Shown in pieces: positions 26,714-35,341 of a stretch of 64,000 nt of DNA. The DNA lies in the NCBI GenBank assembly GCA_016717105.1, contig JADKGF010000014.1:17501-81500 (forward strand). Reading direction: 5' to 3'. Position 1 is the stretch's first letter, and each line of letters opens with the position of its first letter. The notes below the pieces were generated by a model that was not told the origin of the DNA, ran no database searches, and was given only the letters and a program-made list of their open reading frames with translations. Made by a program: the position numbers and the translations under genes. The DNA comes from Saprospiraceae bacterium. GTDB lineage: Bacteria > Bacteroidota > Bacteroidia > Chitinophagales > Saprospiraceae.

Positions 26714-27748
26714 TTATATCAGAGACTTAATAACGTTTTGCAATTTATTTAATTCGTTTTGATTTAAAAAATGATATTTTGCGTTTTTTGAATGTAATTC
26801 AGCCAAATATTCTTGTTCGGTTTGTCCAGGTGTTGGAATGAAAATTGCATGCAAATCGAGCTTTTCGATATCCATAATTGTAGTATATCCAGACCTAGAT
26901 ATGAGTAGTTTCGAGCTATTCAATGCGTGCTCTATTTCTTTTGTATCCAATGTACCTATGATCTCAAAATGGTTAAGAACATGCTTTTTTAGAGAAAGTT
27001 GTCCAGCACCTATGATCCGTATTTTGTATTGTGGCAAGCGTACTAGTATATCCAATATTGCCGCTTCAAAGATGGATTTTTGCGGCTCAGGTCCAGAGAG
27101 TATTACCAAGATATCATAGATCTTTGGCATGGAAAGTTTTCTGATTCTCGTCTGTGGTCCAATATGGGTGTATTGCTGATCGCTAATGCTGGACATAGCC
27201 GGACAAAGTGCTTGCAATCCGCTATTGTCTGGTATGAAACAATGGTCGAATTTGCCGATAAAGTATTGATGAATCCACGATCCTACTTTGCTAAAAATTG
27301 GGTTTTTGTGGATTAAATTTACCTGGTGTGTGAGATAATAGTTTCGGGTTTTGTCATTTCTGAATCCCAAACGATTGTCCGAAAATATAACCGTAGCGGA
27401 TGTCTTTTTGGTCAGATCACTGGCTGATAATTTTTCTTGAATAATGGCTTTGGTGATATCAAATCCACCCAAAAGGATATTGGCAACTATATTGGGATAC
27501 CGATACACTATATGATAGGATGGCAGGCTAAAGGCTTGCAAATTGGGAAATTCTTTTACAAGTAAGTCAAATGCTTCACCATCAGATGCTAAAATAACTT
27601 CTTTGCATACGGTCTGAAGCCAATCAATAATGGGAATACACCTCGCCGCATGACCCAAACCCCAATTGAGAACGCCGACGATTACCACATCATCAGGCTG
27701 AAAAAATGATTCTAGTGCTTCTATATGTCGGACATCACGAGCACTCAT
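26714..27748 (-). CDS. Glycosyltransferase-like protein (GT28/MurG-type fold)
   Basis: 344 residues. The N-terminal sugar-transferase half has 'GVLNWGLGHAARCIPIIDWL', the G-x-G-H-x-x-R-x-x-P pattern of MurG/GT28-like enzymes. The C-terminal half contains 'VILSGPEPQKS' and 'LLISRSGYTTIMDI' with an acceptor loop 'PTPGQTEQEYLA', as in UDP-sugar binding of this group. Substrates are unknown. It lies 24 bases downstream of the RNase G gene on the same strand, so they may share a transcript. Confidence 0.75.
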   Translation of the reverse strand: MSARDVRHIEALESFFQPDDVVIVGVLNWGLGHAARCIPIIDWLQTVCKEVILASDGEAFDLLVKEFPNLQAFSLPSYHIVYRYPNIVANILLGGFDITKAIIQEKLSASDLTKKTSATVIFSDNRLGFRNDKTRNYYLTHQVNLIHKNPIFSKVGSWIHQYFIGKFDHCFIPDNSGLQALCPAMSSISDQQYTHIGPQTRIRKLSMPKIYDILVILSGPEPQKSIFEAAILDILVRLPQYKIRIIGAGQLSLKKHVLNHFEIIGTLDTKEIEHALNSSKLLISRSGYTTIMDIEKLDLHAIFIPTPGQTEQEYLAELHSKNAKYHFLNQNELNKLQNVIKSLI

Positions 27749-27772
27749 GATTAACCATTATATTCAAATCGC

Positions 27773-29323
27773 TCAGGTAAGTCTGATTTCATCATCCGTT
27801 TCGTCAAAAAACTTATATTCAAACAAGTGAAAATTAGGGTCATCACTCATGGAAATCCATTTCTTATATTTGACAAACCACTTCATTTGAATGCTTGGAA
27901 AACCATTTTTTAGATATGCGTAGATAAACTGATTTGTTCGGAGTTTTATCTTGGATTTCGGTCTCGAATTGATAATATAATCGATGTCTCGCTGGATATT
28001 ATCTATAATGAGGATAGAAGGATTGACCTTTCCTGATCCTTGACATGATGGACATACTTCGGTAGTATCGATATTTACTTCAGGTCTCGTACGTTGGCGA
28101 GTGATCTGCATCAGCCCAAATTTACTTAGCGGCAATATCGTATGTTGCGCTCTGTCACCTTCCATAAAATCACGCATCTTATTGAAGAGACTGGTTTTAT
28201 TTTCAGGTGTACGCATATCGATAAAGTCCACAATTATCAGCCCACCAATATCTCGTAGTCTAAGCTGTCTGGCTATTTCTTCTGCTGCTTCGAGATTGAC
28301 AGATATAGCGGCTTCTTCTTGGTCTTTTCGCACCATTTTGGGTCCACTATTCACATCTATTACGTGCATAGCTTCTGTATGCTCGATGACAATGTACGCG
28401 CCACTGCTCATGGTCGATGTTTTCCCAAAGGAAGCTTTGATCTGTCTGTTGATGTCATAATGGTCAAAAATATGCCTTGAACCATTATAGAGTTGTAGAA
28501 TTTTTACTTTGTCAGGTGCTATATTTTGTAAGTATTCTTTGATCGACTGGTGCAACTCTTTATCATCAATGATTATTTTATTGAAATTATCATTAAGGAT
28601 ATCTCTGAGTATGGTCGATGTTTTATCTATTTCGCTTAATATTTTATCTGGAGACTTTGTCTGTTTCAGCTGATTGAAAATGGTTTTCCATTTATCCTCC
28701 AGTTCCTTGATATCATTGTGCAGATCCGCGACCTTTTTCCCTTCAGCGGCAGTACGTACGATGACACCAAAGTTTTTTGGTTTTATACTTTCTACAAGGA
28801 CTTTAAGCCTTTTTCTCTCGTCGTTAGAACCAATTTTTTTGGAGACAGCCACAATATCTGTAAAAGGTGTTAAGACTACATATCTTCCTGGTAATGTCAA
28901 CTCACAGCTGAGCCTTGGGCCTTTGGTAGAAATTGGCTCCTTGAGTACTTGCACAAGAACATTTGCATTTTTATCGAATACCTGATCTATCTTCCCGGTC
29001 TTAGGATTATCAGGCTCTAGTTCGAACTGGTCGAGCAGCGGACTATTATAAGAGCCCTTCATTACTGCATTAGTATATTTTATGAGCGACTTGATTTGTG
29101 GCCCGAGGTCTGTATAATGGAGAAAAGCATCTTTTCGATGTCCGATATCCATAAATCCAGCATTCAGGCCTGGCATGAGTTTTTTTGCACTTGCCAAAAA
29201 TATATCTCCAACTGTAGAACTATTATTTGTTTTTTGTCTGTGTATTTCTACCAGCTTTGATTTTTCAAGTAATGCTATTTCTACCTCCGAAAGAGATGAT
29301 TTGATGATTAATTCTTTGTCCAC
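27773..29323 (-). CDS. rng: Rne/Rng-family ribonuclease (RNase G)
   Basis: 516 residues. The N-terminal S1-like RNA-binding part has 'GDIFLASAKKLMPGLNAGFM' and the DNase-I-like catalytic part has 'GGLIIVDFIDMRTPENK', whose two Asp (~364, ~367) bind the catalytic metal. 'CPSCQGSGKV' (~422) is the zinc link that dimerises the enzyme. RNase G/E trims 5' ends of rRNA and starts mRNA decay in the cytoplasm. The length fits RNase G, without the long RNase E scaffold tail. In Bacteroidota it commonly lies near an HU gene and a TPR gene, as here. Confidence 0.94.
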   Translation of the reverse strand: MDKELIIKSSLSEVEIALLEKSKLVEIHRQKTNNSSTVGDIFLASAKKLMPGLNAGFMDIGHRKDAFLHYTDLGPQIKSLIKYTNAVMKGSYNSPLLDQFELEPDNPKTGKIDQVFDKNANVLVQVLKEPISTKGPRLSCELTLPGRYVVLTPFTDIVAVSKKIGSNDERKRLKVLVESIKPKNFGVIVRTAAEGKKVADLHNDIKELEDKWKTIFNQLKQTKSPDKILSEIDKTSTILRDILNDNFNKIIIDDKELHQSIKEYLQNIAPDKVKILQLYNGSRHIFDHYDINRQIKASFGKTSTMSSGAYIVIEHTEAMHVIDVNSGPKMVRKDQEEAAISVNLEAAEEIARQLRLRDIGGLIIVDFIDMRTPENKTSLFNKMRDFMEGDRAQHTILPLSKFGLMQITRQRTRPEVNIDTTEVCPSCQGSGKVNPSILIIDNIQRDIDYIINSRPKSKIKLRTNQFIYAYLKNGFPSIQMKWFVKYKKWISMSDDPNFHLFEYKFFDETDDEIRLT

Positions 29324-29826
29324 AAATTTACATTCATTTGTATTGGTTAATATTAGAAAAACACATACAATAGTTCAATTCCTATATGCGGAATATGACT
29401 ATTACCAATTGCTTGTGTGAATGTATGCATATAAGCAATATATTATATTGCAAAACATGCAAGAAATTCTTGTACACTATATTGATAACCAGTATGTTAC
29501 AACCATTTTAGAAACAAAATTATTACATAATCTCTAAAACTAAGTTGTGGAGAACCAACAGCACCTATGGAATAAACAGTGAGATACAAAGAGCGGGAAA
29601 TATATATATTAAAGTTTACATGACATACGCTACATACATGTTGGATATGTCTTTGTGACATCTTGGTGGGCATTACCTATCGAAGTTTTCAAGTGCGCTT
29701 CGGCGGTTTATTATGCACTAACGGATGTTATTTTTCAGTATTATTTTCTTATGATGAGTCCGGATTATTTGGGATTTTTTAGGACGCGCTCTGATGTCAT
29801 ATACTGTTTAAAAATAAGCACAAGTT
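29324..29826. other. Noncoding stretch upstream of rng, with a perfect palindrome
   Basis: No gene is supported in these ~500 bases. GCAATATA and TATATTGC around one central base (29435-29451) form a perfect 17-base palindrome ~112 bases upstream of the rng start, a possible operator. TAAATTTG on the minus strand (29333-29340) could be an rng -7 box but lacks a TTG at the right distance. The rest shows nothing recognisable. Confidence 0.4.
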
Positions 29827-29865
29827 GGCACTGATTAAAATACTGTTTGTATTTTAGTCAGTGCC
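29827..29865 (-). terminator. Long hairpin terminating the HU-TPR-small basic protein unit
   Basis: A 17-bp stem with one T-G wobble: 29827-29843 pairs with 29849-29865 around a 5-base loop. It lies 14 bases past the stop of the small basic protein on the minus strand. A true T tract is missing directly after the stem, though TTATTTTTA follows ~10 bases later, so it may also protect the mRNA 3' end. Confidence 0.6.
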
Positions 29866-29879
29866 TGTACAAGATCAGA

Positions 29880-29975
29880 TTATCTGTTCTTTTTCTTGTG
29901 TCTGTTTTTTCTCAATCTTTTTTTACGCTTATGCGTCGATATCTTATGACGTTTTCTTTTTTTACCGCAAGGCAT
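29880..29975 (-). CDS. 31-residue highly basic protein, AURKAIP1/COX24 (ribosomal small protein) type
   Basis: The reading 'MPCGKKRKRHKISTHKRKKR' continues with 'LRKNRHKKKNR' and stops: 31 residues, more than half Lys/Arg, no acidic residue. This sequence type is conserved across Bacteroidota and is annotated as AURKAIP1/COX24-domain protein; eukaryotic relatives are mitochondrial ribosome components, so a 30S-ribosome role is likely. The gene is too short for usual ORF cut-offs. It starts 22 bases after the stop of the TPR gene and is followed by a hairpin, so it is the last gene of that unit. Confidence 0.85.
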   Translation of the reverse strand: MPCGKKRKRHKISTHKRKKRLRKNRHKKKNR

Positions 29976-29997
29976 ATTCTAAATTTTTATAAGTAAA

Positions 29998-30774
29998 TTA
30001 ATTAACACATTTTTTTTTGTACTCTGTGGCTTTTGCATTATTACCTAGTTGGGTATAAGCATCTACCAAGAGACAGATTGTCACATTGTTTTCAGGTTCG
30101 AGCAGGATTGCGGCTTCTAATCGCTCAAGTGCTCTCTCTGACTGATTGGTTTGCAATGCAAGTTTACCCAATTGATTGAGGACAGCGACACTTTTCGGAT
30201 ATTTGGTATTCAGATCTTTGAGCATTAAAATACCCTGCATCGGCGTTGCTGGATTTGGATTGTCTATATAACAATTCGCCAGATTAATCCTGTGATCCAC
30301 TACTTCTGGTGCGATAGAGATTGCTTTTTCGAAAGCTTTTACTGCACGTTTTGAACAGAACTGCTTTGTTTTGTCTTCCTTGGCATTTTTTGTACATATC
30401 GAATACGTTGTACCGGCTATTGCCCAAGACGCATCAGTTCCTATGATATCGGCCGCTTCTTCAGCATAATACCCTGCAATAGAAGGATATCCTAAATCAT
30501 ACCAAGTACCGGAAAGTGATTTTAGCAAACCCAATTTTTTAATGGAATCACTATTTGCCTTTTGTAAATCAAGATTGATTGCATCTATCATGGATTTTTT
30601 ATCAGCATCCAGATTTGCCTCCTGAATCAAATTATTGACACTTGTTGCTTCAATATTTAAAGCTCTTGACTTTTCAAGGCTTTTTTGTTTTGGTGGTGTG
30701 ATTTCAAAACCAAGATACAAGATAAGGAAGAGAATTATAGCTCCAGCAATTACCCATATCTGATTTCTATTCAT
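29998..30774 (-). CDS. Membrane-anchored TPR protein
   Basis: 258 residues. One N-terminal membrane helix (~7-24, 'WVIAGAIILFLILYLGFE') is followed by a periplasmic helical domain. TPR-like repeats are visible in 'SKRAVKAFEKAISIAPEVVD', 'VAVLNQLGKLALQTNQSERA' and 'LERLEAAILLEPENNVTICL'. TPR domains scaffold protein complexes; no specific partner is evident. It sits between the HU gene (19 bases upstream) and the 31-residue basic protein, a conserved Bacteroidota arrangement near RNase G. Confidence 0.85.
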   Translation of the reverse strand: MNRNQIWVIAGAIILFLILYLGFEITPPKQKSLEKSRALNIEATSVNNLIQEANLDADKKSMIDAINLDLQKANSDSIKKLGLLKSLSGTWYDLGYPSIAGYYAEEAADIIGTDASWAIAGTTYSICTKNAKEDKTKQFCSKRAVKAFEKAISIAPEVVDHRINLANCYIDNPNPATPMQGILMLKDLNTKYPKSVAVLNQLGKLALQTNQSERALERLEAAILLEPENNVTICLLVDAYTQLGNNAKATEYKKKCVN

Positions 30775-30793
30775 TTAAATTTTATTGATCAAA

Positions 30794-31108
30794 TTAATCA
30801 TCATCTCCTTCGTCTTCAGGAAGAGAATCTACATTTGCTTTTACCTGATCTACAAAAACCTTCGCAGGCTTGAATGATGGTATAAAATGCTCAGGAATCT
30901 CTATAGACTTGTTCTTCTTAATATGACGACCTATTTTCTTTGCTCTCTTTTTGATAACAAACGATCCAAATCCTCTCACGTAAACATTTTCGCCGCCTGA
31001 TAATGAGTTTTTAACTTCTTTGAAAAACATCTCCAAAGTCACCAGTACATCTACTTTAGGAACTCCGGTTTTTTCTGTAATAATGTTGACTAAATCTGCT
31101 TTACGCAT
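30794..31108 (-). CDS. HU/IHF-family DNA-binding protein
   Basis: 104 residues with the HU fold: 'MRKADLVNIITEKTGVPKVD' (alpha helices), 'GENVYVRGFGSFVIKKRAKK' (the G-x-G-x-F beta saddle) and the arm 'RHIKKNKSIEIPEHFIPSFKP', where I-P-x-x-x-x-P-x-F-K-P is the DNA-intercalating signature. The ~15-residue acidic tail ('PEDEGDDD') goes beyond standard HU and is common in this Bacteroidota group. It bends and compacts DNA. It is the first gene of a unit with the TPR and 31-residue proteins. Confidence 0.95.
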   Translation of the reverse strand: MRKADLVNIITEKTGVPKVDVLVTLEMFFKEVKNSLSGGENVYVRGFGSFVIKKRAKKIGRHIKKNKSIEIPEHFIPSFKPAKVFVDQVKANVDSLPEDEGDDD

Positions 31109-31309
31109 AATACTGATTTTTAAATTTCTGTGGTTAAATATTTTTCTTTCCGTGAAAAGAGGCGCAAATTTCGCAAAATATTGGAATTAAGAAAATTATT
31201 TTGCTCTTTTTTCATTCTTTTGTTCAAAAATAATCAATTTAAGTGGCTCATTTACAATATCTTACTATAATAATACTCTAATACTTCCTATTTATCAGTA
31301 TTTTGCAGT

Positions 31310-31317
31310 TATATTTG
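31310..31317 (+). promoter_or_regulatory. Candidate -7 element of the yicC-gmk unit
   Basis: TATATTTG fits TAnnTTTG. It would start transcription near 31324, which makes the ATG at 31336 the usable start of the YicC gene and rules out the longer frame beginning at 31303. No TTG is found at the ideal upstream spacing. Confidence 0.35.
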
Positions 31318-31335
31318 CAGTCAAATTTTCGAGTA

Positions 31336-32211
31336 ATGATATTATCAATGACTGGTTTTGGTCACAGTAAGACAGAGATAAATGGCAAAATCATCAGGGT
31401 AGAAATAAAATCCCTAAATGCAAGATCTACAGAGATCCGATGCAAGTTGCCGAACACTTACAGAGACAGAGAAATGGATCTGCGCAAAAAAGTAATTGAT
31501 TCGCTCCAACGTGGTAAAATGGACCTTACCATCACACTTGATGGATTTTCCAACGAGGAGAATGCTTTTATAAATGCAGATGCTTTCCGCAAATATTATA
31601 AAGAACTCAATGCAATCCGCCAGGAACTAAATATTAACGAAGGTGATGTCCTCCAGTCTATTTTACGCATTCCTAATGTAATCGGTCAAAATGAAGATAT
31701 GGCCGATGACGAAGAATGGCAAGAAGTAGAAAGAGCTGTGGATCAGGCATTGATCAATATCAAAAAATTCAGAGCTGATGAAGGCTTGGTCTTGCGTGCT
31801 GATCTCCTTGAACGAATCCAATGTATCGAACAACACCTGAAATCAATTGAGCCATTTGAAATGGCAAGATTAGACCGTATCAAAGACAGACTCAAAAAGA
31901 ATATGGAAGAGTTTGTCATCAATCAGCAAGTGGACCAAAACAGATACGAGCAGGAAATATTATATTATATAGAAAAGCTAGATATTAATGAAGAAAAAGT
32001 CAGACTCGGACAGCATTGTATCTATTTCAAAGAAGAGTTGGACTTAAATATCGATCAGAAAGGACGCAAATTATCTTTCATCGCACAGGAAATAGGTAGA
32101 GAAATAAATACCATCGGTGCTAAAGCCAATGATTCTGAAATCCAACAATTTGTCGTGATGATGAAAGACGAGTTGGAAAAGCTTAAAGAACAATTGGCAA
32201 ATATCCTTTAA
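31336..32211 (+). CDS. YicC/YloC-family endoribonuclease
   Basis: 291 residues beginning 'MILSMTGFGHSKTEI', where S-M-T-G-F-G/A is the family's invariant start. The C-terminal DUF1732 domain ends with 'LSFIAQEIGREINTIGAKAN' and 'MMKDELEKLKEQLANIL', both hallmark blocks. YicC proteins are endoribonucleases that act on small RNAs or mRNAs in E. coli and B. subtilis. The upstream extension to 31303 in the same frame lacks homology and overlaps a promoter-like element. It precedes guanylate kinase by 20 bases, a widely conserved neighbour pair. Confidence 0.93.
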   Translation: MILSMTGFGHSKTEINGKIIRVEIKSLNARSTEIRCKLPNTYRDREMDLRKKVIDSLQRGKMDLTITLDGFSNEENAFINADAFRKYYKELNAIRQELNINEGDVLQSILRIPNVIGQNEDMADDEEWQEVERAVDQALINIKKFRADEGLVLRADLLERIQCIEQHLKSIEPFEMARLDRIKDRLKKNMEEFVINQQVDQNRYEQEILYYIEKLDINEEKVRLGQHCIYFKEELDLNIDQKGRKLSFIAQEIGREINTIGAKANDSEIQQFVVMMKDELEKLKEQLANIL

Positions 32212-32231
32212 AAACCAAAGATCATCTATAC

Positions 32232-32802
32232 ATGGACTGTAAGATGTTTATATTCACTGCGCCTTCGGGTGCCGGTAAGACCACTGTCGTAAAGCATATC
32301 CTCAGTAAGTATGATATGCTGGATTTTTCTGTATCAGCCACTACGCGCAGCAAAAGACCACATGAAATCCAAGGTAAAGATTATATCTTCATGACGGTAG
32401 CGGAGTTTAAAGAAAAGGTTGCCAATGGTGATTTTGTGGAATGGGAAGAAGTGTATCCAGATCAGTTTTATGGTACCTTGCGGGCAGAAGTGGACAGAGT
32501 TTGGAATATGGGGAAAACACTTGGTATTTGACCTCGACGTTCGAGGTGCGGCCAATATTAAAAACATATACAAAGATCGGTGTATGTCTGTATTTGTAAG
32601 GCCACCATCTGTAAGCACACTGATCCAACGACTGACAGAGAGAAACACTGAGACTCCTGAAAGCTTAGAAAAACGTATAGGTAAGGTAAAAAAAGAAATG
32701 GCTTTTGAAAACAGTTTTGACATCGTACTTGTTAATAATGTCTTGGATATCACACTAAAAGAAGCCGAGCATATCGTAGAAACATTTATTTACGGTGTTT
32801 AG
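32232..32802 (+). CDS. gmk: Guanylate kinase, frame broken by one extra base
   Basis: Gmk phosphorylates GMP to GDP with ATP and is normally essential. The N-terminal part has the P-loop 'FTAPSGAGKTTVVKHIL' and GMP site 'FSVSATTRSKRPHEIQGKDY'. The frame then stops at 32531. A second frame carries the rest: 'GKHLVFDLDVRGAANIKN', 'RPPSVSTLIQRL', 'NTETPESLEKRI'. Removing one base from the GGGGAAAA tract at 32510-32517 joins them into a normal ~189-residue enzyme. Since a cell needs Gmk, a base-call error is more likely than a real mutation. It lies between yicC and apaG on the same strand. Confidence 0.9.
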
Positions 32803-32807
32803 AAATA

Positions 32808-33212
32808 ATGACAGATAAGACCAAAATTTATAACCTGATCACTAACGATATCAGTATCAGTGTCATACCATCGTATGAACCTGCTGACTCTAATCCTGCC
32901 ATTGGAAAGTTTATATTTTCATATCAAGTGACGATAGAAAATTTGGGTCAGCAAAAAGTAAAATTGCTACACAGACACTGGCATATCGTGGATTCTATTC
33001 AGATAAAAAGGGAAATAAAAGGTGAAGGTGTCATAGGCCAACAGCCAGAGCTTTTACCAGGAGACGTATTTCAGTACATGTCTTGGTGCCCGCTAAATAG
33101 TCCGATCGGGAAAATGTTTGGTAGCTACACTTTTTTGAATCTTGATCAGAAACTGCCTTTCGAAGTAACAATTCCAGCCTTCGTTTTGGTGTCAGATTTT
33201 AAATTGAATTAA
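32808..33212 (+). CDS. apaG: ApaG family protein
   Basis: 134 residues, the usual ApaG length. The immunoglobulin/fibronectin-III-like fold is shown by 'NDISISVIPSYEPADS', 'FSYQVTIENLGQQKVKLLHR', 'HWHIVDS', the G-x-G-V-x-G-x-x-P motif ('GEGVIGQQPELLPGDVFQYM') and 'GSYTFLN'. ApaG was linked to Co/Mg homeostasis in enterobacteria and the domain occurs in F-box proteins, but its molecular function remains unclear. The start is 5 bases after the gmk stop, so it belongs to the yicC-gmk unit. It converges on the Isc genes 5 bases away. Confidence 0.92.
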   Translation: MTDKTKIYNLITNDISISVIPSYEPADSNPAIGKFIFSYQVTIENLGQQKVKLLHRHWHIVDSIQIKREIKGEGVIGQQPELLPGDVFQYMSWCPLNSPIGKMFGSYTFLNLDQKLPFEVTIPAFVLVSDFKLN

Positions 33213-33217
33213 AAATC

Positions 33218-33544
33218 TTAGACTGCAAAGCTTTCGCCGCATCCACATGTACGCGCAGCATTTGGGTTATTGAAGTAAAAACCTTTGCCATTCAAGCCTC
33301 CTGAAAACTCCAATGTAGTATTGCAAAGATATAAAAAACTCTTGAGGTCTGTGACAAGTCTTACACCATTATCATCAAAGACTTGGTCATTGGGTTTCGA
33401 TTCATTATCAAAATCCATTTGGTAACTGAGACCTGAGCATCCACCGCTAGCTACACTGACCCGTAAAAAAAAGTCCTCGGTTAGATTTTTGGCCTTTATG
33501 ATTTCTTCTATCCTTTCTTTGGCACTATCTGCTACGAATAACAT
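33218..33544 (-). CDS. iscA: IscA/HesB-type iron-sulfur assembly protein
   Basis: 108 residues with the three conserved A-type cysteines: one in 'VASGGCSGLSYQMDF' and the C-terminal C-G-C-G ('AARTCGCGESF'). A-type carriers hold Fe or a [2Fe-2S]/[4Fe-4S] cluster and deliver it to client enzymes. It follows iscU by 3 bases in the order iscS-iscU-iscA, a compact Isc operon without hscBA or fdx in this window. Confidence 0.93.
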   Translation of the reverse strand: MLFVADSAKERIEEIIKAKNLTEDFFLRVSVASGGCSGLSYQMDFDNESKPNDQVFDDNGVRLVTDLKSFLYLCNTTLEFSGGLNGKGFYFNNPNAARTCGCGESFAV

Positions 33545-33547
33545 ACT

Positions 33548-33946
33548 TTATGCAGTTTGGATGACTTCATTTTTCCTTTTGTAATCGGCTATCGCACTCT
33601 TGATAGCGTCTTCTGCCAATACAGAACAGTGGATCTTTACTGGTGGTAATGCAAGCTCTTCGACTATGGCCATATTGTCTATGGTAAGGGCTTCATCGAT
33701 AGATTTACCCTTCAGCCATTCGGTAGCTAATGATGATGATGCTATCGCTGAGCCACATCCGAAAGTTTTAAATTTTGCATCAATAATGGTATCGGTCGCC
33801 TCGTCAACCTCGATCTGAAGTCTCATAACGTCGCCGCATTCAGGTGCACCTACGAGACCTGTTCCCACATTTTTCTTGTCTTTATTTAGCGTACCGACAT
33901 TTTTCGGATGCTTAAAATGATCAAGTAATTTTTCTGAATATGCCAT
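33548..33946 (-). CDS. iscU: Fe-S cluster scaffold protein IscU
   Basis: 132 residues. The three scaffold cysteines and the conserved Asp are visible in 'GAPECGDVMRLQIEV', 'FKTFGCGSAIASSS' and 'KIHCSVLAEDAI', where the His-Cys pair is also a ligand. IscU receives sulfur from IscS and builds [2Fe-2S] clusters. The client-chaperone motif that is LPPVK in E. coli is present as 'ALPPVKIHC'. It lies 44 bases after iscS and 3 before iscA. Confidence 0.96.
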   Translation of the reverse strand: MAYSEKLLDHFKHPKNVGTLNKDKKNVGTGLVGAPECGDVMRLQIEVDEATDTIIDAKFKTFGCGSAIASSSLATEWLKGKSIDEALTIDNMAIVEELALPPVKIHCSVLAEDAIKSAIADYKRKNEVIQTA

Positions 33947-33990
33947 TGATGTTAAATTTTACGTTTGTGAAAAAATTGGATTAAAAAAAG

Positions 33991-35214
33991 TTAATGTTCA
34001 GACCATACTACGCTGTCGAGATCTATACCATCCTTATACATTTCCCAAATCGGACTCAAATCTCTCATGTGATTGACTCCTTTGGAGACTGCATCGATAG
34101 CATAATCCACGTCTTCTTCCGTAGTAAATCTGCCAAGACTAAATCTGATAGAAGAATGTGCCAAGTCGTCGCCTAATCCAAGCGCAACTAGTACATACGA
34201 AGGCTCAAGTGATGCAGATGTACATGCTGATCCAGATGATACTGCAATATTCTGATTGAAAGTCATCATCAATCCTTCTCCTTCTACGTGTTTGAATGAG
34301 ATATTGGATACATGCGGCATTCTACTATTGACATTGCCGTTTACATACACTTCTTCGAGATTATCTTTAAATGCATTTTCGAGCTTATCCCTGAGTTTTG
34401 AGAGTCGTTGAGCATCTTGACTCATTTCTGCCTTGGCAATAGCTGCAGCTTTGCCAAAGCCTACTATGCCCGGAACATTTAATGTACCTGATCGCATACC
34501 ACGCTCGTGACCACCGCCATCCATCTGAGCAGTAACTTTAACTCTTGGGTTTTTTCTATTTACAAAAAGCGCACCGACTCCTTTGGGACCATACATTTTG
34601 TGCGAGGTAAATGCCATAAGGTGGACGCCAACTTCCTTAGGAAATACGGGAATCTTGCCTACAGCCTGTGTTGCATCACTCATAAACAAGACACCATGTT
34701 TTTTGCAAATATCTCCGATGGCCTTCATCTGCTGAATAACACCAGTCTCGTTATTTGCCCACATAATAGAAATCAAGATGGTCTTATCTGTAATGGATGA
34801 CTCCAATAAGTTCAAGTCAACCATTCCATCATTTTGAACATCGAGATAGGTAACTTCTCCACCCATTTTCTCTACCTTCTTACAAGCATCTAAAACAGCT
34901 TTATGTTCGGTCTTGATGGTAATGATGTGATTTCCTTTGGAAGCATACATCTCAAAAACACCTTTGATCGCTAAATTATCTGACTCTGTAGCGCCTGATG
35001 TAAAAATAATTTCCTTAGGATCTGCTCCGATCAAGTCAGCAATCTGCTCTCTTGCGTACTCAACTGCTTCTTCTGCTTTCCAGCCAAAAGGATGATTTCT
35101 ACTGGCTGCATTGCCAGGTATATCATAAAAGTAAGGCAACATAGCTTCTACAGCCCTTGGATCTGTAGGTGTAGTCGCATTATTATCCAAATATATCAAT
35201 CTGTTTTCAGACAT
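33991..35214 (-). CDS. iscS: Cysteine desulfurase IscS
   Basis: 407 residues, a class V PLP-dependent aminotransferase fold. 'IYLDNNATTPTDPRAVEAML' opens the protein. The PLP Lys is in 'MAFTSHKMYGPKGVGALFVN' and the persulfide-forming Cys in 'AVSSGSACTSASLEPSYVL', the long flexible loop typical of IscS rather than SufS. It removes sulfur from L-cysteine for IscU and tRNA thiolation. It is the first gene of the operon and has a well-formed promoter upstream at 35244-35274. Confidence 0.96.
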   Translation of the reverse strand: MSENRLIYLDNNATTPTDPRAVEAMLPYFYDIPGNAASRNHPFGWKAEEAVEYAREQIADLIGADPKEIIFTSGATESDNLAIKGVFEMYASKGNHIITIKTEHKAVLDACKKVEKMGGEVTYLDVQNDGMVDLNLLESSITDKTILISIMWANNETGVIQQMKAIGDICKKHGVLFMSDATQAVGKIPVFPKEVGVHLMAFTSHKMYGPKGVGALFVNRKNPRVKVTAQMDGGGHERGMRSGTLNVPGIVGFGKAAAIAKAEMSQDAQRLSKLRDKLENAFKDNLEEVYVNGNVNSRMPHVSNISFKHVEGEGLMMTFNQNIAVSSGSACTSASLEPSYVLVALGLGDDLAHSSIRFSLGRFTTEEDVDYAIDAVSKGVNHMRDLSPIWEMYKDGIDLDSVVWSEH

Positions 35215-35243
35215 CGGTCTCTTAATTATATTTAATCTAAATA

Positions 35244-35274
35244 CAAAAGTAGGCTAATTTGTTGTGAAAATCAA
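35244..35274 (-). promoter_or_regulatory. Promoter of the isc operon
   Basis: On the minus strand TACTTTTG (35244-35251) matches TAnnTTTG exactly and TTG (35272-35274) is 20 bases upstream. The iscS ATG is 30 bases downstream of the -7 box. I see no convincing IscR-type operator over it. Confidence 0.6.
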
Positions 35275-35341
35275 CTAATTAGTACTTAAACTTTATTTAT
35301 AAGACTATAACAAAAGTTGATATAAATAATAAATAATCGGT

